Origin: an uncultured Pelagibacteraceae bacterium
GTDB taxonomy: Bacteria; Pseudomonadota; Alphaproteobacteria; Pelagibacterales; Pelagibacteraceae
Direction: 5' to 3'
DNA length: 33,610 nt
NCBI GenBank assembly: GCA_902596925.1
Contig: CACJVT010000003.1
Coordinates: 93,903-127,512 of the forward strand
The notes beneath the pieces were generated by a model that was given only the letters and a program-made list of their open reading frames with translations, was not told the origin of the DNA and searched no databases. Shown here piece by piece: positions 1-8,434 of the stretch. Position 1 is the stretch's first letter. The number at the start of each line of letters is the position of its first letter. Position numbers and translations under genes: made by a program.

Positions 1-508
1 AGGATATATTTTCGTTCAAATTTATTAAATTTTTAAAAAAATTTTCATTTAAATAGTCTCCTATAAAACCCCCATTACCATTTATAAAAAGGGCAAAAGT
101 GGTATTATAAAAATGATTTAAAAACAGTGATCCAAAAATTGAATATAAAATTGAATAAAAAATATTTTCAATTATTAAAAAAAAATCTTTTCTTAAAATA
201 ATATTTATACCAGTAAAAATTAAAGTTAATGAGACTAAATAAGAGACTAAACCAATTGATTGAAAAAAAATATCAGAAATATAACTTCCCCTAAAACCCA
301 AAAGATTTTTTATTTCTGTATTCTCAGGAAATATAAAATTTGGATCCTCCGGAGAATATGAAAATAATGAGACAAACAAAAAGATACCTGCGGATAATAT
401 TAGAAAACCAAATACTTCTGTTAACCTTTTAGCAATAAAAAGAAGAGTTATATTAACAATTTTTTTTATGTTCATATTAAGTGAATCAAATTTATCACTT
501 TGTATCAT
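1..508 (-). CDS. ftsK: DNA translocase FtsK, N-terminal membrane part (truncated by window edge)
   Basis: FtsK is the septal DNA translocase that clears and dimer-resolves chromosomes at division; its N-terminus anchors it in the inner membrane. Reading the minus strand from an ATG at 508 gives 169 codons that run off the window. They show an N-terminal basic segment, then hydrophobic segments at about residues 28-50, 85-105 and 113-135. The family signature between the first two is present: SYSPEDP near residue 51, then NLLGFRGSYISD near 71, as in the FtsK four-helix membrane domain. The motor and gamma domains lie outside the window. The start is divergent from the UbiH-like gene, with 30 bases between them. 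The assignment rests on the membrane-domain motifs only. Confidence 0.85.
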   Translation of the reverse strand, partial: MIQSDKFDSLNMNIKKIVNITLLFIAKRLTEVFGFLILSAGIFLFVSLFSYSPEDPNFIFPENTEIKNLLGFRGSYISDIFFQSIGLVSYLVSLTLIFTGINIILRKDFFLIIENIFYSILYSIFGSLFLNHFYNTTFALFINGNGGFIGDYLNENFFKNLINLNENIS

Positions 509-528
509 CTAATTTTTCTTGTTAAAAT
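500..528 (+). promoter_or_regulatory. Candidate sigma-70 promoter for the UbiH-like gene
   Basis: TTGTAT at 500-505 and TAAAAT at 523-528 are separated by 17 bases, close to the housekeeping consensus. The predicted transcript would start only a few bases before the ATG at 539, and no Shine-Dalgarno sequence is visible, so the mRNA would be leaderless or nearly so. The site overlaps the first codons of ftsK on the other strand. This is pattern-based only, and A+T-rich DNA makes chance matches common. Confidence 0.35.
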
Positions 529-538
529 TAAATTTATT

Positions 539-1621
539 ATGAAAGTATGCATACTAGGTGATAACCTTACAAGCTTAGCCCTGGCAAAAGCCTTAGTTAA
601 AAAAGAGATATTTGTTGATTTATTTTATAATACAAAAAACACTAAAATAGATACTACTCGTACAATTGGAATTTCAAAATCAAATGTTAATTATTTTAAT
701 AGAGAAATATCAAATATTAAAAAAATTTTGTGGCCAATCAAAAAAATAAAAATTTTTACAGAAAACTCTAAAGAAAAAGAAATTTTAAAATTCGAGGATC
801 AAAAGGACAATCTCTTTTCAATCTTGCAGAATCAAAAAATATTTAATCAATTAATTATTGAACTTAAAAAGACTAAATTTTTTAAATTCAAAAAATATAT
901 AAAGCATAGAAGATCTGATAATTTAAGTTATGATCTGATTATTAATTGCGATATTAGAAATAAAATAACAAAAAAATATTTTTCAAAAAAATTTGAAAAA
1001 AAATATAATAGCATTGCATTCACAACAATTATAGATCACTCAAAATTATCGTCTAATAACGAAGCAATACAGATTTTCACAAATGATGGCCCGATAGCAT
1101 TTTTGCCAATATCAAAAGAAAAAACCTCAATCGTTTATTCTGCAAGAATAAAAAAAAATAAAACAGAATTAGAGATCAACAAGATTATTAATAAGTTCAA
1201 CCCTAAATATGAAATAAAGAAAATTCACAAGATTTCAAAATTTGATTTAAAATTTATAAATTTGAGAGAATATTATAAAGATAACATTTTAGCTTTTGGT
1301 GATTTGTTGCATAAACTTCATCCTTTAGCTGGTCAGGGTTTTAATATGTCAATTAGAGATATAAAAGAACTATTAAAAATAATCGATTACAAAATAAAAC
1401 TTGGTTTACCTATAGATCAAAGTGTATGTGTTAAATTTCAAAATAATATGAAAAGTAAAAATTTTATCTTTTCAGAAGGAATTGATTTTATCTATGAATA
1501 TTTTAACTCCGAAAATAAGATTGGAGAAAATTTAATTGACTCAACCGTTAAGTTAATTGGACGGAATAAGATATTAAATAAATATTTTAAAAATATCGCT
1601 GATACGGGTCTACAAAATTAA
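539..1621 (+). CDS. UbiH/COQ6-family FAD-dependent monooxygenase-like protein
   Basis: The 360-residue product resembles flavin hydroxylases that add ring hydroxyls during ubiquinone synthesis. The best evidence is the C-terminal FAD motif at about residues 254-270, GDLLHKLHPLAGQGFN, which matches the family pattern GDAAH-x-xHP-x-AGQGFN, followed by a helix resembling the usual LRDV. An N-terminal beta strand and helix (MKVCILGDNLTSLALAKAL) sit where the Rossmann glycine motif should be, but only its first glycine remains (GDNLTS in place of GxGxxG). I chose the ATG at 539 because the family begins right at this strand; the upstream TTG at 500 would add 13 unlikely residues and overlap ftsK. 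The ring position hydroxylated cannot be read from the sequence. Confidence 0.75.
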   Translation: MKVCILGDNLTSLALAKALVKKEIFVDLFYNTKNTKIDTTRTIGISKSNVNYFNREISNIKKILWPIKKIKIFTENSKEKEILKFEDQKDNLFSILQNQKIFNQLIIELKKTKFFKFKKYIKHRRSDNLSYDLIINCDIRNKITKKYFSKKFEKKYNSIAFTTIIDHSKLSSNNEAIQIFTNDGPIAFLPISKEKTSIVYSARIKKNKTELEINKIINKFNPKYEIKKIHKISKFDLKFINLREYYKDNILAFGDLLHKLHPLAGQGFNMSIRDIKELLKIIDYKIKLGLPIDQSVCVKFQNNMKSKNFIFSEGIDFIYEYFNSENKIGENLIDSTVKLIGRNKILNKYFKNIADTGLQN

Positions 1622-1622
1622 T

Positions 1623-2264
1623 TTATTGAAGAGTGGTATTATCAAATTGATCATAAGTATAAGTATTTAAAATTTCAGAAATTTTTGTTTTTCTAATTTC
1701 CAGATTTTTAGCCTCTAATAAAACTTGTTTTTCCTCCAAACTAAACGGTGATGTCATTGCTAGAGCGTTAATTGTTTCGTCTAAACTTTGTTTTTCTAGA
1801 GCTTTCCAATTAATGATAAATCCTCTTTTCTCAAATAAAGTTTTTAAATCTTTAAAAATAAGTTCCAAATCAGAAAATTTTAAGTTTTCTTTCTTTTCTT
1901 CTAAATCATCTAAAAAATTCTCAAAATTAATCTCAAACTCTCTATACTTTTTATTTGAATCTATTTCTTTTTTGATTTCAAATCTAATTACACCCTTTAG
2001 GTCAATTAAATATCTTCCATCATCAGCTTCTTTGAAACTTGTAATTTTACCTAAACAACCAACTTTATGAAGTGAAGGTAATTTATTATTATCAAAATTC
2101 TTTGTGATTTTTGGTTGAACCATCCCAATAAACTTATCTGCTTTCATACTATCATTGACCATATCTATATATCTTGGCTCAAAAATGTTTAAGGGCACTG
2201 TAGTTTTAGGAAAAATTATAAAATTACTGAGAGGAAAAACAGGTATAGTTTTTGGAAGTTTCAT
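1623..2264 (-). CDS. Lon N-terminal (substrate-binding) domain protein
   Basis: The 213-residue product consists of a stand-alone Lon-N/PUA-like domain without the AAA+ ATPase or protease parts. The start has the diagnostic run IPVFPLSNFIIFPKTTVPL followed by NIFEPRY and a later GMVQP, then the beta strand GCLGKI (about residues 69-74), the pattern of the LON substrate-binding domain. Such short proteins are common in alphaproteobacteria; their role is not settled, and peptide or substrate binding is inferred from Lon. It is convergent with the UbiH-like gene (one base between stop codons) and divergent from the sulfotransferase gene (48 bases). Confidence 0.85.
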   Translation of the reverse strand: MKLPKTIPVFPLSNFIIFPKTTVPLNIFEPRYIDMVNDSMKADKFIGMVQPKITKNFDNNKLPSLHKVGCLGKITSFKEADDGRYLIDLKGVIRFEIKKEIDSNKKYREFEINFENFLDDLEEKKENLKFSDLELIFKDLKTLFEKRGFIINWKALEKQSLDETINALAMTSPFSLEEKQVLLEAKNLEIRKTKISEILNTYTYDQFDNTTLQ

Positions 2265-2312
2265 AATTTAATAAATATACTAATAATATAAAAATAATTA
2301 AAAGTTAAAAAT

Positions 2313-3161
2313 ATGATAATTTGGCTCGCTTCTTATCCTAAAAATGGCAACACATGGTTAAGATCGTTGATAAGTGCTTATTATTATACAAAAGACGGCA
2401 TTTTTCTTGGTGATAATCATTTAAAGAACGTTCAGCAGTTCCCTGTAAAAAAATATTTAGAAAGTTTTGATTATGATTTAGCAATGCCGGGAGACACTTC
2501 GAGATTATGGGTTTTAGCTCAAGAAAAAATTAATGAGGACCGAAAGATAAAATTTTTCAAAACGCATAATGCTTTAGTGAAATTGGGAAATAATGATTTT
2601 ACAAATCGAGCTAATTCACTTGGTGGAATTTATATAGTAAGAGATCCTAGAAATGTTTTAGACTCCATGTCCAGACATTTTCAAATTGATCATGATAAAG
2701 CTTTAGAGGTAATGCAAGATAAAAAAAACTTTACTTACGACTTTAAAAAGAAAAAGGATTATAGTGATTATCAATTTATTAGTTCTTGGGAATTAAATTA
2801 TCAATCTTGGAAAAATAATAATTTAATACCAATAAAATTTTTAAAATATGAAGATTTATTGTCAGAAACTTTTTTTGTATTTAAAGAGATAATAGAATTT
2901 ATAGATAAACTAACAAATAATAAAAGTGGATTTATTAGAGAAAAGGCAAAGAACGCTGTCAAAAGTACATCCTTTGAAAACTTAAAAAAAATAGAGGAAA
3001 CAAATGGATTCAGTGAGTCTATCATCTCAAGAGAAGAAAAAAAAAAAATACCTTTTTTCCATTTAGGGCCAAATAATAACTGGCAAAAGAATTTTGATGA
3101 TGAATTTATTAAAAAATTAAATAATATTTTCAGTAAAAATTTGGAAGAGTTAAATTATTAA
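2313..3161 (+). CDS. Sulfotransferase family protein (PAPS-dependent)
   Basis: Sulfotransferases move sulfate from PAPS to a hydroxyl or amine, often on glycans or lipids. The 282-residue protein carries the 5'-phosphosulfate loop at the N-terminus (SYPKNGNTWLRS, residues 8-18), a candidate catalytic His85 in FFKTHNA, and the 3'-phosphate motif YIVRDPRNVLDSMS around residues 107-120, with Arg110 and Ser118. A C-terminal GPNNNWQKNF matches the family's G-x-W-K-x-x-F region. No signal peptide or membrane segment is seen, so it is probably cytosolic. The next gene, convergent, is another sulfotransferase. The acceptor substrate is unknown; cell-surface polysaccharide is a guess. Confidence 0.85.
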   Translation: MIIWLASYPKNGNTWLRSLISAYYYTKDGIFLGDNHLKNVQQFPVKKYLESFDYDLAMPGDTSRLWVLAQEKINEDRKIKFFKTHNALVKLGNNDFTNRANSLGGIYIVRDPRNVLDSMSRHFQIDHDKALEVMQDKKNFTYDFKKKKDYSDYQFISSWELNYQSWKNNNLIPIKFLKYEDLLSETFFVFKEIIEFIDKLTNNKSGFIREKAKNAVKSTSFENLKKIEETNGFSESIISREEKKKIPFFHLGPNNNWQKNFDDEFIKKLNNIFSKNLEELNY

Positions 3162-3221
3162 CTTGTGAGGAAATTATCCTGAAAGAATTAATTTATTGTT
3201 CAAATATTTTTGTTACAATAG

Positions 3222-3238
3222 TTAATCACTGTGATTAA
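3222..3238. terminator. Palindrome between convergent sulfotransferase genes; possible weak bidirectional terminator
   Basis: TTAATCAC (3222-3229) and GTGATTAA (3231-3238) form a near-perfect inverted repeat around a single T. It lies between two converging genes and is followed on the plus strand by a short T-rich stretch (3241-3246). The G+C content of the stem is low, so termination would be weak; a protein-binding palindrome is an alternative. Confidence 0.3.
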
Positions 3239-3244
3239 ACTCTT

Positions 3245-4021
3245 TTAAAATTTATATTCAGATATAAAGTCTTTAAACTCAAAATTAAGTATTTCAATTT
3301 CTTTTGATGAAAATGATTTTTTCCAATCTCCTGAATTGCGATTTGAAATATGATTAGTTTGAAAACCTGTTTTAGTATCAAAAGATCTATAATTATCCTT
3401 AGAAAAATACACTATACTTGAATCATCTATATCTTCTTTATTTTTAATTTTATAAATTAAATTTTCATCATTATTTTTTATTAAATTTCTGATTTTTTTT
3501 TTGTTAAATTTTAAAGATATCTCTTTGGCATTTTTATAACTAATTTCATAACCAATAAAATTTGCGATTTCCAAAATTGTTTCAATTGATTTATTTTCAA
3601 TATTTTCATATCTAAAAAATTTTACATAATCTTTATTATAGGTTTTATAAACTTTTTCATATTGTAATAAGTCTTTTGCAGCCTTCAAAGCCGTATTAAA
3701 ATCTGTTTTCATAAATTCTTTAAACGAAATGCAAACATCCCTAGGATCTCTAATTGTAGTTAAAATCTTTGATCTTGGTAGATTAGGATTTAAAATTCTA
3801 TGAATTTTAAAAACATATTTATTTGAATTATTTTGATCAATAAGACTTTGCTTTTCAAATATTTCAAAAAACTCTTGGCTACTTTTTGGTATTTTTGTTG
3901 GAAGAACATTTATTTTAGAAAACTTTAAAATTTCTCTTGTTACATTATACAGCCACATTGAACCTGTTCTTGGTGTTGTTGATATCCAAAGTGAATTTAT
4001 ATTCATTATTATTTTTATCAT
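3245..4021 (-). CDS. Second sulfotransferase-like protein
   Basis: The product is 258 residues if the ATG at 4021 is used; a second ATG five codons in (4006) is equally plausible. It shows the PAPS-binding features of the sulfotransferase fold: a P-loop-like TPRTGSMWLYN at residues 16-26, a basic and His pair in FKIHR around residue 74, and TTIRDPRDVCISF around residues 88-100 with Arg91 and Ser99. Its C-terminus has NRNSGDWKKSFSSKE, the family's GDWK motif. It differs clearly from the upstream sulfotransferase, with a TPRTGS rather than PKNGNT loop, so the two do not look like a recent duplication. Acceptor unknown; probably cytosolic. Confidence 0.8.
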   Translation of the reverse strand: MIKIIMNINSLWISTTPRTGSMWLYNVTREILKFSKINVLPTKIPKSSQEFFEIFEKQSLIDQNNSNKYVFKIHRILNPNLPRSKILTTIRDPRDVCISFKEFMKTDFNTALKAAKDLLQYEKVYKTYNKDYVKFFRYENIENKSIETILEIANFIGYEISYKNAKEISLKFNKKKIRNLIKNNDENLIYKIKNKEDIDDSSIVYFSKDNYRSFDTKTGFQTNHISNRNSGDWKKSFSSKEIEILNFEFKDFISEYKF

Positions 4022-4156
4022 AATCGTTAATGTCAGTCGATGAACGTTTTTTAATAGAATATCTTCAACACACTTATGACTCTGATGGAAATAAATTTTA
4101 TTAAAATAGATACTTGCTTAATTTTAAAAAAGCTATTATTTTTAAAAAATTGAATT

Positions 4157-4231
4157 GCGGGTATAGCTCAGTGGTAGAGCGTCTCGTTGCCAACGAGAAG
4201 GTCGAGGGTTCGACCCCCTTTGCCCGCTCCA
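4157..4231 (+). tRNA. tRNA-Gly (anticodon GCC)
   Basis: A complete cloverleaf can be folded. The acceptor stem pairs GCGGGTA (4157-4163) with TGCCCGC (4221-4227), with one G-T wobble. The anticodon stem TCTCG/CGAGA (4182-4186, 4194-4198) encloses the loop TTGCCAA with anticodon GCC at 4189-4191, and the T arm contains GGTTCGACC. The discriminator T and an encoded CCA (4229-4231) follow. It decodes GGC and GGU. The phhB start codon lies only seven bases beyond the CCA, implying a shared transcript. TTGCTT at 4114-4119 is a possible -35 element, but I see no well-spaced -10 to match it. Confidence 0.97.
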
Positions 4232-4238
4232 TTAAACT

Positions 4239-4583
4239 ATGAATGATTTATTAGAAAAAAAATGTGTTCCTTGTGAGGGAGGAGTTAAAGCTTTTGATAT
4301 TTCTGAAATTCATAAATATCAAAAAAAAGTTGATGGCTGGGAGATTATCCAAAACGATAAAAAAGTTTATCTTTTAGAAAAAAAATTTGAATTTAAAAAT
4401 TTTTTAGAAAGTCAAAAATTTGTTAACGAAGTTGGAAAAGTCTCTGAGGAAGAGGGTCATCATCCAGATATTATTTTTGGATGGGGTTATGCTAAGATTA
4501 ATATCACAACTCATGCCATAGAGGGTTTATCTGAAAACGATTTTATATTAGCTTCTAAAATTGACAATATAACTAATGACTAA
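4239..4583 (+). CDS. phhB: Pterin-4a-carbinolamine dehydratase
   Basis: This enzyme dehydrates the 4a-hydroxypterin formed when aromatic amino acid hydroxylases oxidise tetrahydropterin, recycling the cofactor. The 114-residue length is normal for the family. The active-site block is intact near residues 77-100: EEGHHPDI with the catalytic histidine pair, then the strand with KINITTHAI and the closing GLSENDF. An N-terminal CVPCEGG-like segment is also typical. The ATG at 4239 has no Shine-Dalgarno site and is seven bases after the tRNA-Gly CCA, so it is probably translated from a tRNA-processed transcript. Its 3' end overlaps purH on the other strand by 11 bases. Confidence 0.92.
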   Translation: MNDLLEKKCVPCEGGVKAFDISEIHKYQKKVDGWEIIQNDKKVYLLEKKFEFKNFLESQKFVNEVGKVSEEEGHHPDIIFGWGYAKINITTHAIEGLSENDFILASKIDNITND

Positions 4584-6108
4584 AATGACGAGTTTTTGAA
4601 AAAACTAAAACAGTACTCGTCTCGTTTGCAAATTTTATAATTTCTTTATCTCTTATTGATCCAGCGGGCTGAACTATCGCACTAGCTCCTGACTGAACTA
4701 ATTTTTCAATTCCGTCAACAAATGGGAAAAAAGCATCTGATGCAGCTACTATTTCATTTTTGATTTTTGAAAACTTATTCATTTTATTTATTGCAATCTC
4801 ACAACTGTCTAATCTACTAGGTTGTCCTGAACCAATGCCAATAGTAGATTTATTACTAACAAGAACAATGGCATTTGATTTTGTGAATCGACAAACATTA
4901 AATGCAAACATTAAATTATCAAGCTGTGATTTACTTGGTTGTCTTTTCGAAACAATTCTAAAATCCTTCTTTAAAAATTTTTTTTTATCCTCTGATTGCA
5001 TTAGTGTAAAATTATTTAAAGAGTTGAATTTCCATACTTCACTGAATGAAATTTTTGAGGAGTCTATCAGCCTAAGATTTTTTTTCGATTTTAATATCTT
5101 AAGAGCTTTTTTATCAAAACCATTAGCCACAACTACCTCAAGATAAATTTTATTTAACATTAATGCGAGTTTTTCGGTAACCTTATAGTTACATGAAACA
5201 ATACCACCAAATGCACTTATTGGATCGGTCTCTAACGCAGATTTATAACTATCTAAATTATTTTTTAAAGCTGAGACTCCGCAAGGATTCCCATGTTTTA
5301 CAATAACCGTACCAATGTTTTTTGGTAATGATTTTGAAATATTAATTGCAGCCAAAATATCATTGTAATTATTATAACTCAAAGTTTTTCCATGTATTTG
5401 CTCTAATTTATTTTTTCCATTTTGAGAGTAGAAAGCACCCAATTGGTGAGGATTTTCTCCGTACCTAAGATTTTCTATTAAATTAGTGTAAAGAATTTTT
5501 CTTTTAGGGAAATTGATATTGTTAAATTTATTGAAATAATTTGAAATTACGGCATCATAATAGGCGGTCTCACTAAAAGCTAACCTAGACATTTTTTCTC
5601 TAAATTTTAGAGAAGTACCACCTTTATTTTTTTTCAACTCATTTATAAGTTCTGAATATTGATCGGTAGAAGTTATTACAGTTACATCATTATAATTTTT
5701 GGCAGCAGCCCTAACAATAGTTGGTCCACCAACATCAATATTTTCTATTATTTTAGAGTGGTTTCTTGTTTGTTCAATTGTTTTTTCAAATGGATAGAAA
5801 TTTACTATTACTAAATCAATATTCTCAAAATTATTTTTTTTAATATCACTCGAGTGAGATTTGTTACTCCTTTTATTTAAAATTCCAGCATGTATTTTTG
5901 GGTGTAAAGTTTTGACTCTTCCATCAAGTATTTCCTTAAATCCTGTAAAATCTGAAACATCTAAACATTTGAATTTAAGTTTCTTAATTACTTTAAATGT
6001 TCCACCAGAACTAATTATCTTGATATTATTTTTTCTTAATTCTTGTAATAAAGGCTCAAGATTAGATTTATCAGATAATGATATTAAAGCTGATCTAATT
6101 TTCTTCAT
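4573..6108 (-). CDS. purH: Bifunctional AICAR transformylase / IMP cyclohydrolase
   Basis: PurH performs the last two steps of de novo IMP synthesis: formyl transfer to AICAR from 10-formyl-tetrahydrofolate, then ring closure. At 511 residues it is close to the usual length. The N-terminal MGS-like cyclohydrolase domain (about 1-140) has SSGGTFKVIK, DGRVKTLHPKIHAGIL and the IDVGGPTIVRAAAKN signature. The transformylase part begins after about residue 195 and has the catalytic Lys-His in KHGNPCG near residue 270, and RYGENPHQ before it. The start codon overlaps the stop of the upstream heparinase-like gene (TAATG), so the two are translationally coupled. FolD at 18.3 kb supplies the same one-carbon pool. 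Confidence 0.97.
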   Translation of the reverse strand: MKKIRSALISLSDKSNLEPLLQELRKNNIKIISSGGTFKVIKKLKFKCLDVSDFTGFKEILDGRVKTLHPKIHAGILNKRSNKSHSSDIKKNNFENIDLVIVNFYPFEKTIEQTRNHSKIIENIDVGGPTIVRAAAKNYNDVTVITSTDQYSELINELKKNKGGTSLKFREKMSRLAFSETAYYDAVISNYFNKFNNINFPKRKILYTNLIENLRYGENPHQLGAFYSQNGKNKLEQIHGKTLSYNNYNDILAAINISKSLPKNIGTVIVKHGNPCGVSALKNNLDSYKSALETDPISAFGGIVSCNYKVTEKLALMLNKIYLEVVVANGFDKKALKILKSKKNLRLIDSSKISFSEVWKFNSLNNFTLMQSEDKKKFLKKDFRIVSKRQPSKSQLDNLMFAFNVCRFTKSNAIVLVSNKSTIGIGSGQPSRLDSCEIAINKMNKFSKIKNEIVAASDAFFPFVDGIEKLVQSGASAIVQPAGSIRDKEIIKFANETSTVLVFSKTRHFSH

Positions 6109-7733
6109 TATATCTTTTTAATTTCCCATTTAATGTTCTCTTCATTATTATTTAATATTCCAGATACAAAAATATTTTGGTTCTCAATATATGAATTTTT
6201 ATTACCGAAGTATAATCCATTATCAATATTAATTTCATAATTATCACAAGTAAATTTCCAACCCTCGTCCTCTAATTCTATTAAAATGGATTTATTATCT
6301 TGAGTTTTCATTAATTTAATATTTGGTTCTAGATGAAATCGAATATCAAACCTAAAATTATAATTATTTTTTTTTCTAATAATCTTATCATTTCCAACAA
6401 ATTTCATTTGCTCAGGAAAAAATTCAATATTTCTCTCATGAATTGATTTAAATTTTTTAAAATATCCATCATGAGCAGCATTGATTTTCCAATAATTTTT
6501 CTCACACACAGAATTTTTTTGAGTAATTTTTAAACCTTCTTTAAGAATTAACTTATCTTTTTTTTTTTTAAATTTGCACGAGGAATTGTCATTAATTATT
6601 AAAGTACTGTGTGCAGCTGAAGATTTTGATATTTCATTAAGATTTTGATTATTTTTTTTATAATAACCACAATTTGTTATAAGTTTCTTCCCGTTTGAAA
6701 TTATTTCAAATGAAAGAGCACCCGACTGGTAATCCTGAGTATACTTAGGATTTGGTGAAGATCCTGCATCCATTGCTAGGCAAATTTTTTTATTCTTTAA
6801 AATTATATAACCACCACAGTATTTATTTTCATTTTTAAATTTATAACCAAGTCGTCTTAAGTAATGATCGAAATCTTGTGTATTGGACTTATTATTACCA
6901 TTAAACAAAAGATCTACGTTTATATTTTGTCTTATAAAAGCATAACTTTGTCCAAAATAATAAATATTTTCTTCTATGTATTCTGGAACCTCAATTTGAG
7001 ACTCTTTAAACCATTCTCTAATGATTATAAAATATTTTAAAAAAAATATTAATTGTTTTATGTTTCGTGAGTTTGTAAAGCCTTGGTTATCTATTGACGA
7101 ATTAGTAATTTTTTTTAGAAAATTTAAACCAATATCTAAATAATTTTTCTCAATTTTGTAACATAATCCTGTCAAAATTATTGCAGAGCAACCAACTATT
7201 TTGTTTTCTACATTTTTAGAGTTTTTTATTTCGTTTAATAAATGATTTGTTTGTTTTTGAATCATGTGATCAAACATTGATCTATATTCTTTATCACTTT
7301 CGTTATAAGAAAGTTGGTGGTTAGATAACCATGAAATTATTCTTTTTGCAGTAATATTAAATTCCCAACTCTCTTTTTTAAATTTATTGTTTTTATTAAT
7401 CCAATTTGAGATAACTTGTTGAGCTGATTTTTTTGACGATTTTAAATCAAGGCTAAAAAACCAAAAAAAATTATTTAATTTTTCAAAATCTTTAAATTTA
7501 ATTTGACTATTCCAAACTGTCTCTAGTTCAAAATCTTCAATTTTATATTTCTTATTTTGATATTTAATTATCGACGAAAGTAAGTGAGGACTTGGTTTGT
7601 AGATAAACTCATTATCAAAAGTTTTAGAAATCTTTTTTTCATATAAACTTGAATTTTGATAGAAACCTCTGAATTTTTTCTTTATTATTTCTGCAAACTC
7701 ATTTAAAGTTTCAAAAAATCCATCTAACAGCAT
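6108..7733 (-). CDS. Heparinase II/III-family protein
   Basis: The 541-residue product has the two-part layout of alphaproteobacterial heparinase II/III-like proteins: an alpha-helical toroid-like N-terminal half (about 60-290, with WxSNHQLSY and repeated aromatic helices) and a beta-rich C-terminal half (about 310-540). The C-terminal half contains the family stretch with MDAGSSPNP, SFEIISNGKKLITNCG and SAAHSTLIIND; the last is the AHSTL motif typical of the domain. No signal peptide is visible, so secretion is doubtful and the substrate is unknown. The gene order rpe, heparinase-like gene, purH is a recurrent alphaproteobacterial arrangement. The start is one base after the rpe stop, and the stop overlaps the purH ATG. 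Confidence 0.82.
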   Translation of the reverse strand: MLLDGFFETLNEFAEIIKKKFRGFYQNSSLYEKKISKTFDNEFIYKPSPHLLSSIIKYQNKKYKIEDFELETVWNSQIKFKDFEKLNNFFWFFSLDLKSSKKSAQQVISNWINKNNKFKKESWEFNITAKRIISWLSNHQLSYNESDKEYRSMFDHMIQKQTNHLLNEIKNSKNVENKIVGCSAIILTGLCYKIEKNYLDIGLNFLKKITNSSIDNQGFTNSRNIKQLIFFLKYFIIIREWFKESQIEVPEYIEENIYYFGQSYAFIRQNINVDLLFNGNNKSNTQDFDHYLRRLGYKFKNENKYCGGYIILKNKKICLAMDAGSSPNPKYTQDYQSGALSFEIISNGKKLITNCGYYKKNNQNLNEISKSSAAHSTLIINDNSSCKFKKKKDKLILKEGLKITQKNSVCEKNYWKINAAHDGYFKKFKSIHERNIEFFPEQMKFVGNDKIIRKKNNYNFRFDIRFHLEPNIKLMKTQDNKSILIELEDEGWKFTCDNYEINIDNGLYFGNKNSYIENQNIFVSGILNNNEENIKWEIKKI

Positions 7734-7734
7734 T

Positions 7735-8394
7735 CTACACTTCTTTAAGTGTTTCTATATTCTTTTTAATGTTTCCGTTGTTTTCTTTAAATATTGTAGT
7801 TCCTGACACAAGAATATTTGCGCCTGCATTTATTACATCTTTTGAATTTGAAAAATTTATTCCACCATCTACCTCAATGTCGTACTCATAATTTTTATCA
7901 TCTTTGAGTTTTTTTAATAGTTCAATTTTTTTAATAACATCAGGAATAAATTTCTGCCCTCCAAAACCTGGATATACACTCATGACTAAAATCAAATCCA
8001 CATTTTTTAATTCATTTTCAATTATGTTAATCTTTGTGTTTGGATTTAGAGAAATACCAACCTTTTTTTTAAAACTTTTAATGTGTTTGATTGATTCTGC
8101 TAAATTATCAGTGGCTTCAGGGTGTATAGTAATTATATCAGCTCCTGCCTCTGCAAAATCTTTTATATATTTATGGACAGGTGAAATCATCAAATGCACA
8201 TCAAAGGTTAATTCTGAATGCTTTCTAAGAGTCTTAATGACCGGAGGTCCAATAGTTAAATTAGGAACGAAATGACCATCCATTACATCAACATGTATCA
8301 TATCTGCACCTGCATCCTCGAGTCTCTTAATCTCATTTCCTAATTGACTAAAGTCAGCAGATAATATTGAGGGAGAAATTTGTATTTTTTTCAT
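7735..8394 (-). CDS. rpe: Ribulose-phosphate 3-epimerase
   Basis: Rpe interconverts ribulose 5-phosphate and xylulose 5-phosphate in the pentose phosphate pathway. The 219-residue TIM barrel is full length. Visible signatures: PSILSADF at the first strand, HVDVMDGHFVPNLTIGP (about 35-51) with the metal-binding His and catalytic Asp, HLMI, VMSVYPGFGGQKF (about 137-149), and the second catalytic Asp in EVDGGIN (about 174). It is followed by the heparinase-like gene with one base between, and lies 40 bases downstream of a YggT-like gene, suggesting a four-gene transcript ending in purH. Confidence 0.97.
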   Translation of the reverse strand: MKKIQISPSILSADFSQLGNEIKRLEDAGADMIHVDVMDGHFVPNLTIGPPVIKTLRKHSELTFDVHLMISPVHKYIKDFAEAGADIITIHPEATDNLAESIKHIKSFKKKVGISLNPNTKINIIENELKNVDLILVMSVYPGFGGQKFIPDVIKKIELLKKLKDDKNYEYDIEVDGGINFSNSKDVINAGANILVSGTTIFKENNGNIKKNIETLKEV

Positions 8395-8434
8395 AGATTA
8401 TTAAATTAACTAGTACCAAATTTTAAAATCTAAT

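Noticed and set aside
500..538. Upstream TTG start extending the UbiH-like protein by 13 residues
   Set aside because: The extension lacks family similarity and overlaps the ftsK start; the ATG at 539 begins exactly at the first Rossmann strand.
4760..5146. Plus-strand open frame antisense to purH (others at 7904-8275, 14560-14778 and 25402-25839)
   Set aside because: Each is a shadow of a strongly conserved gene on the other strand, with no start signal or family similarity.
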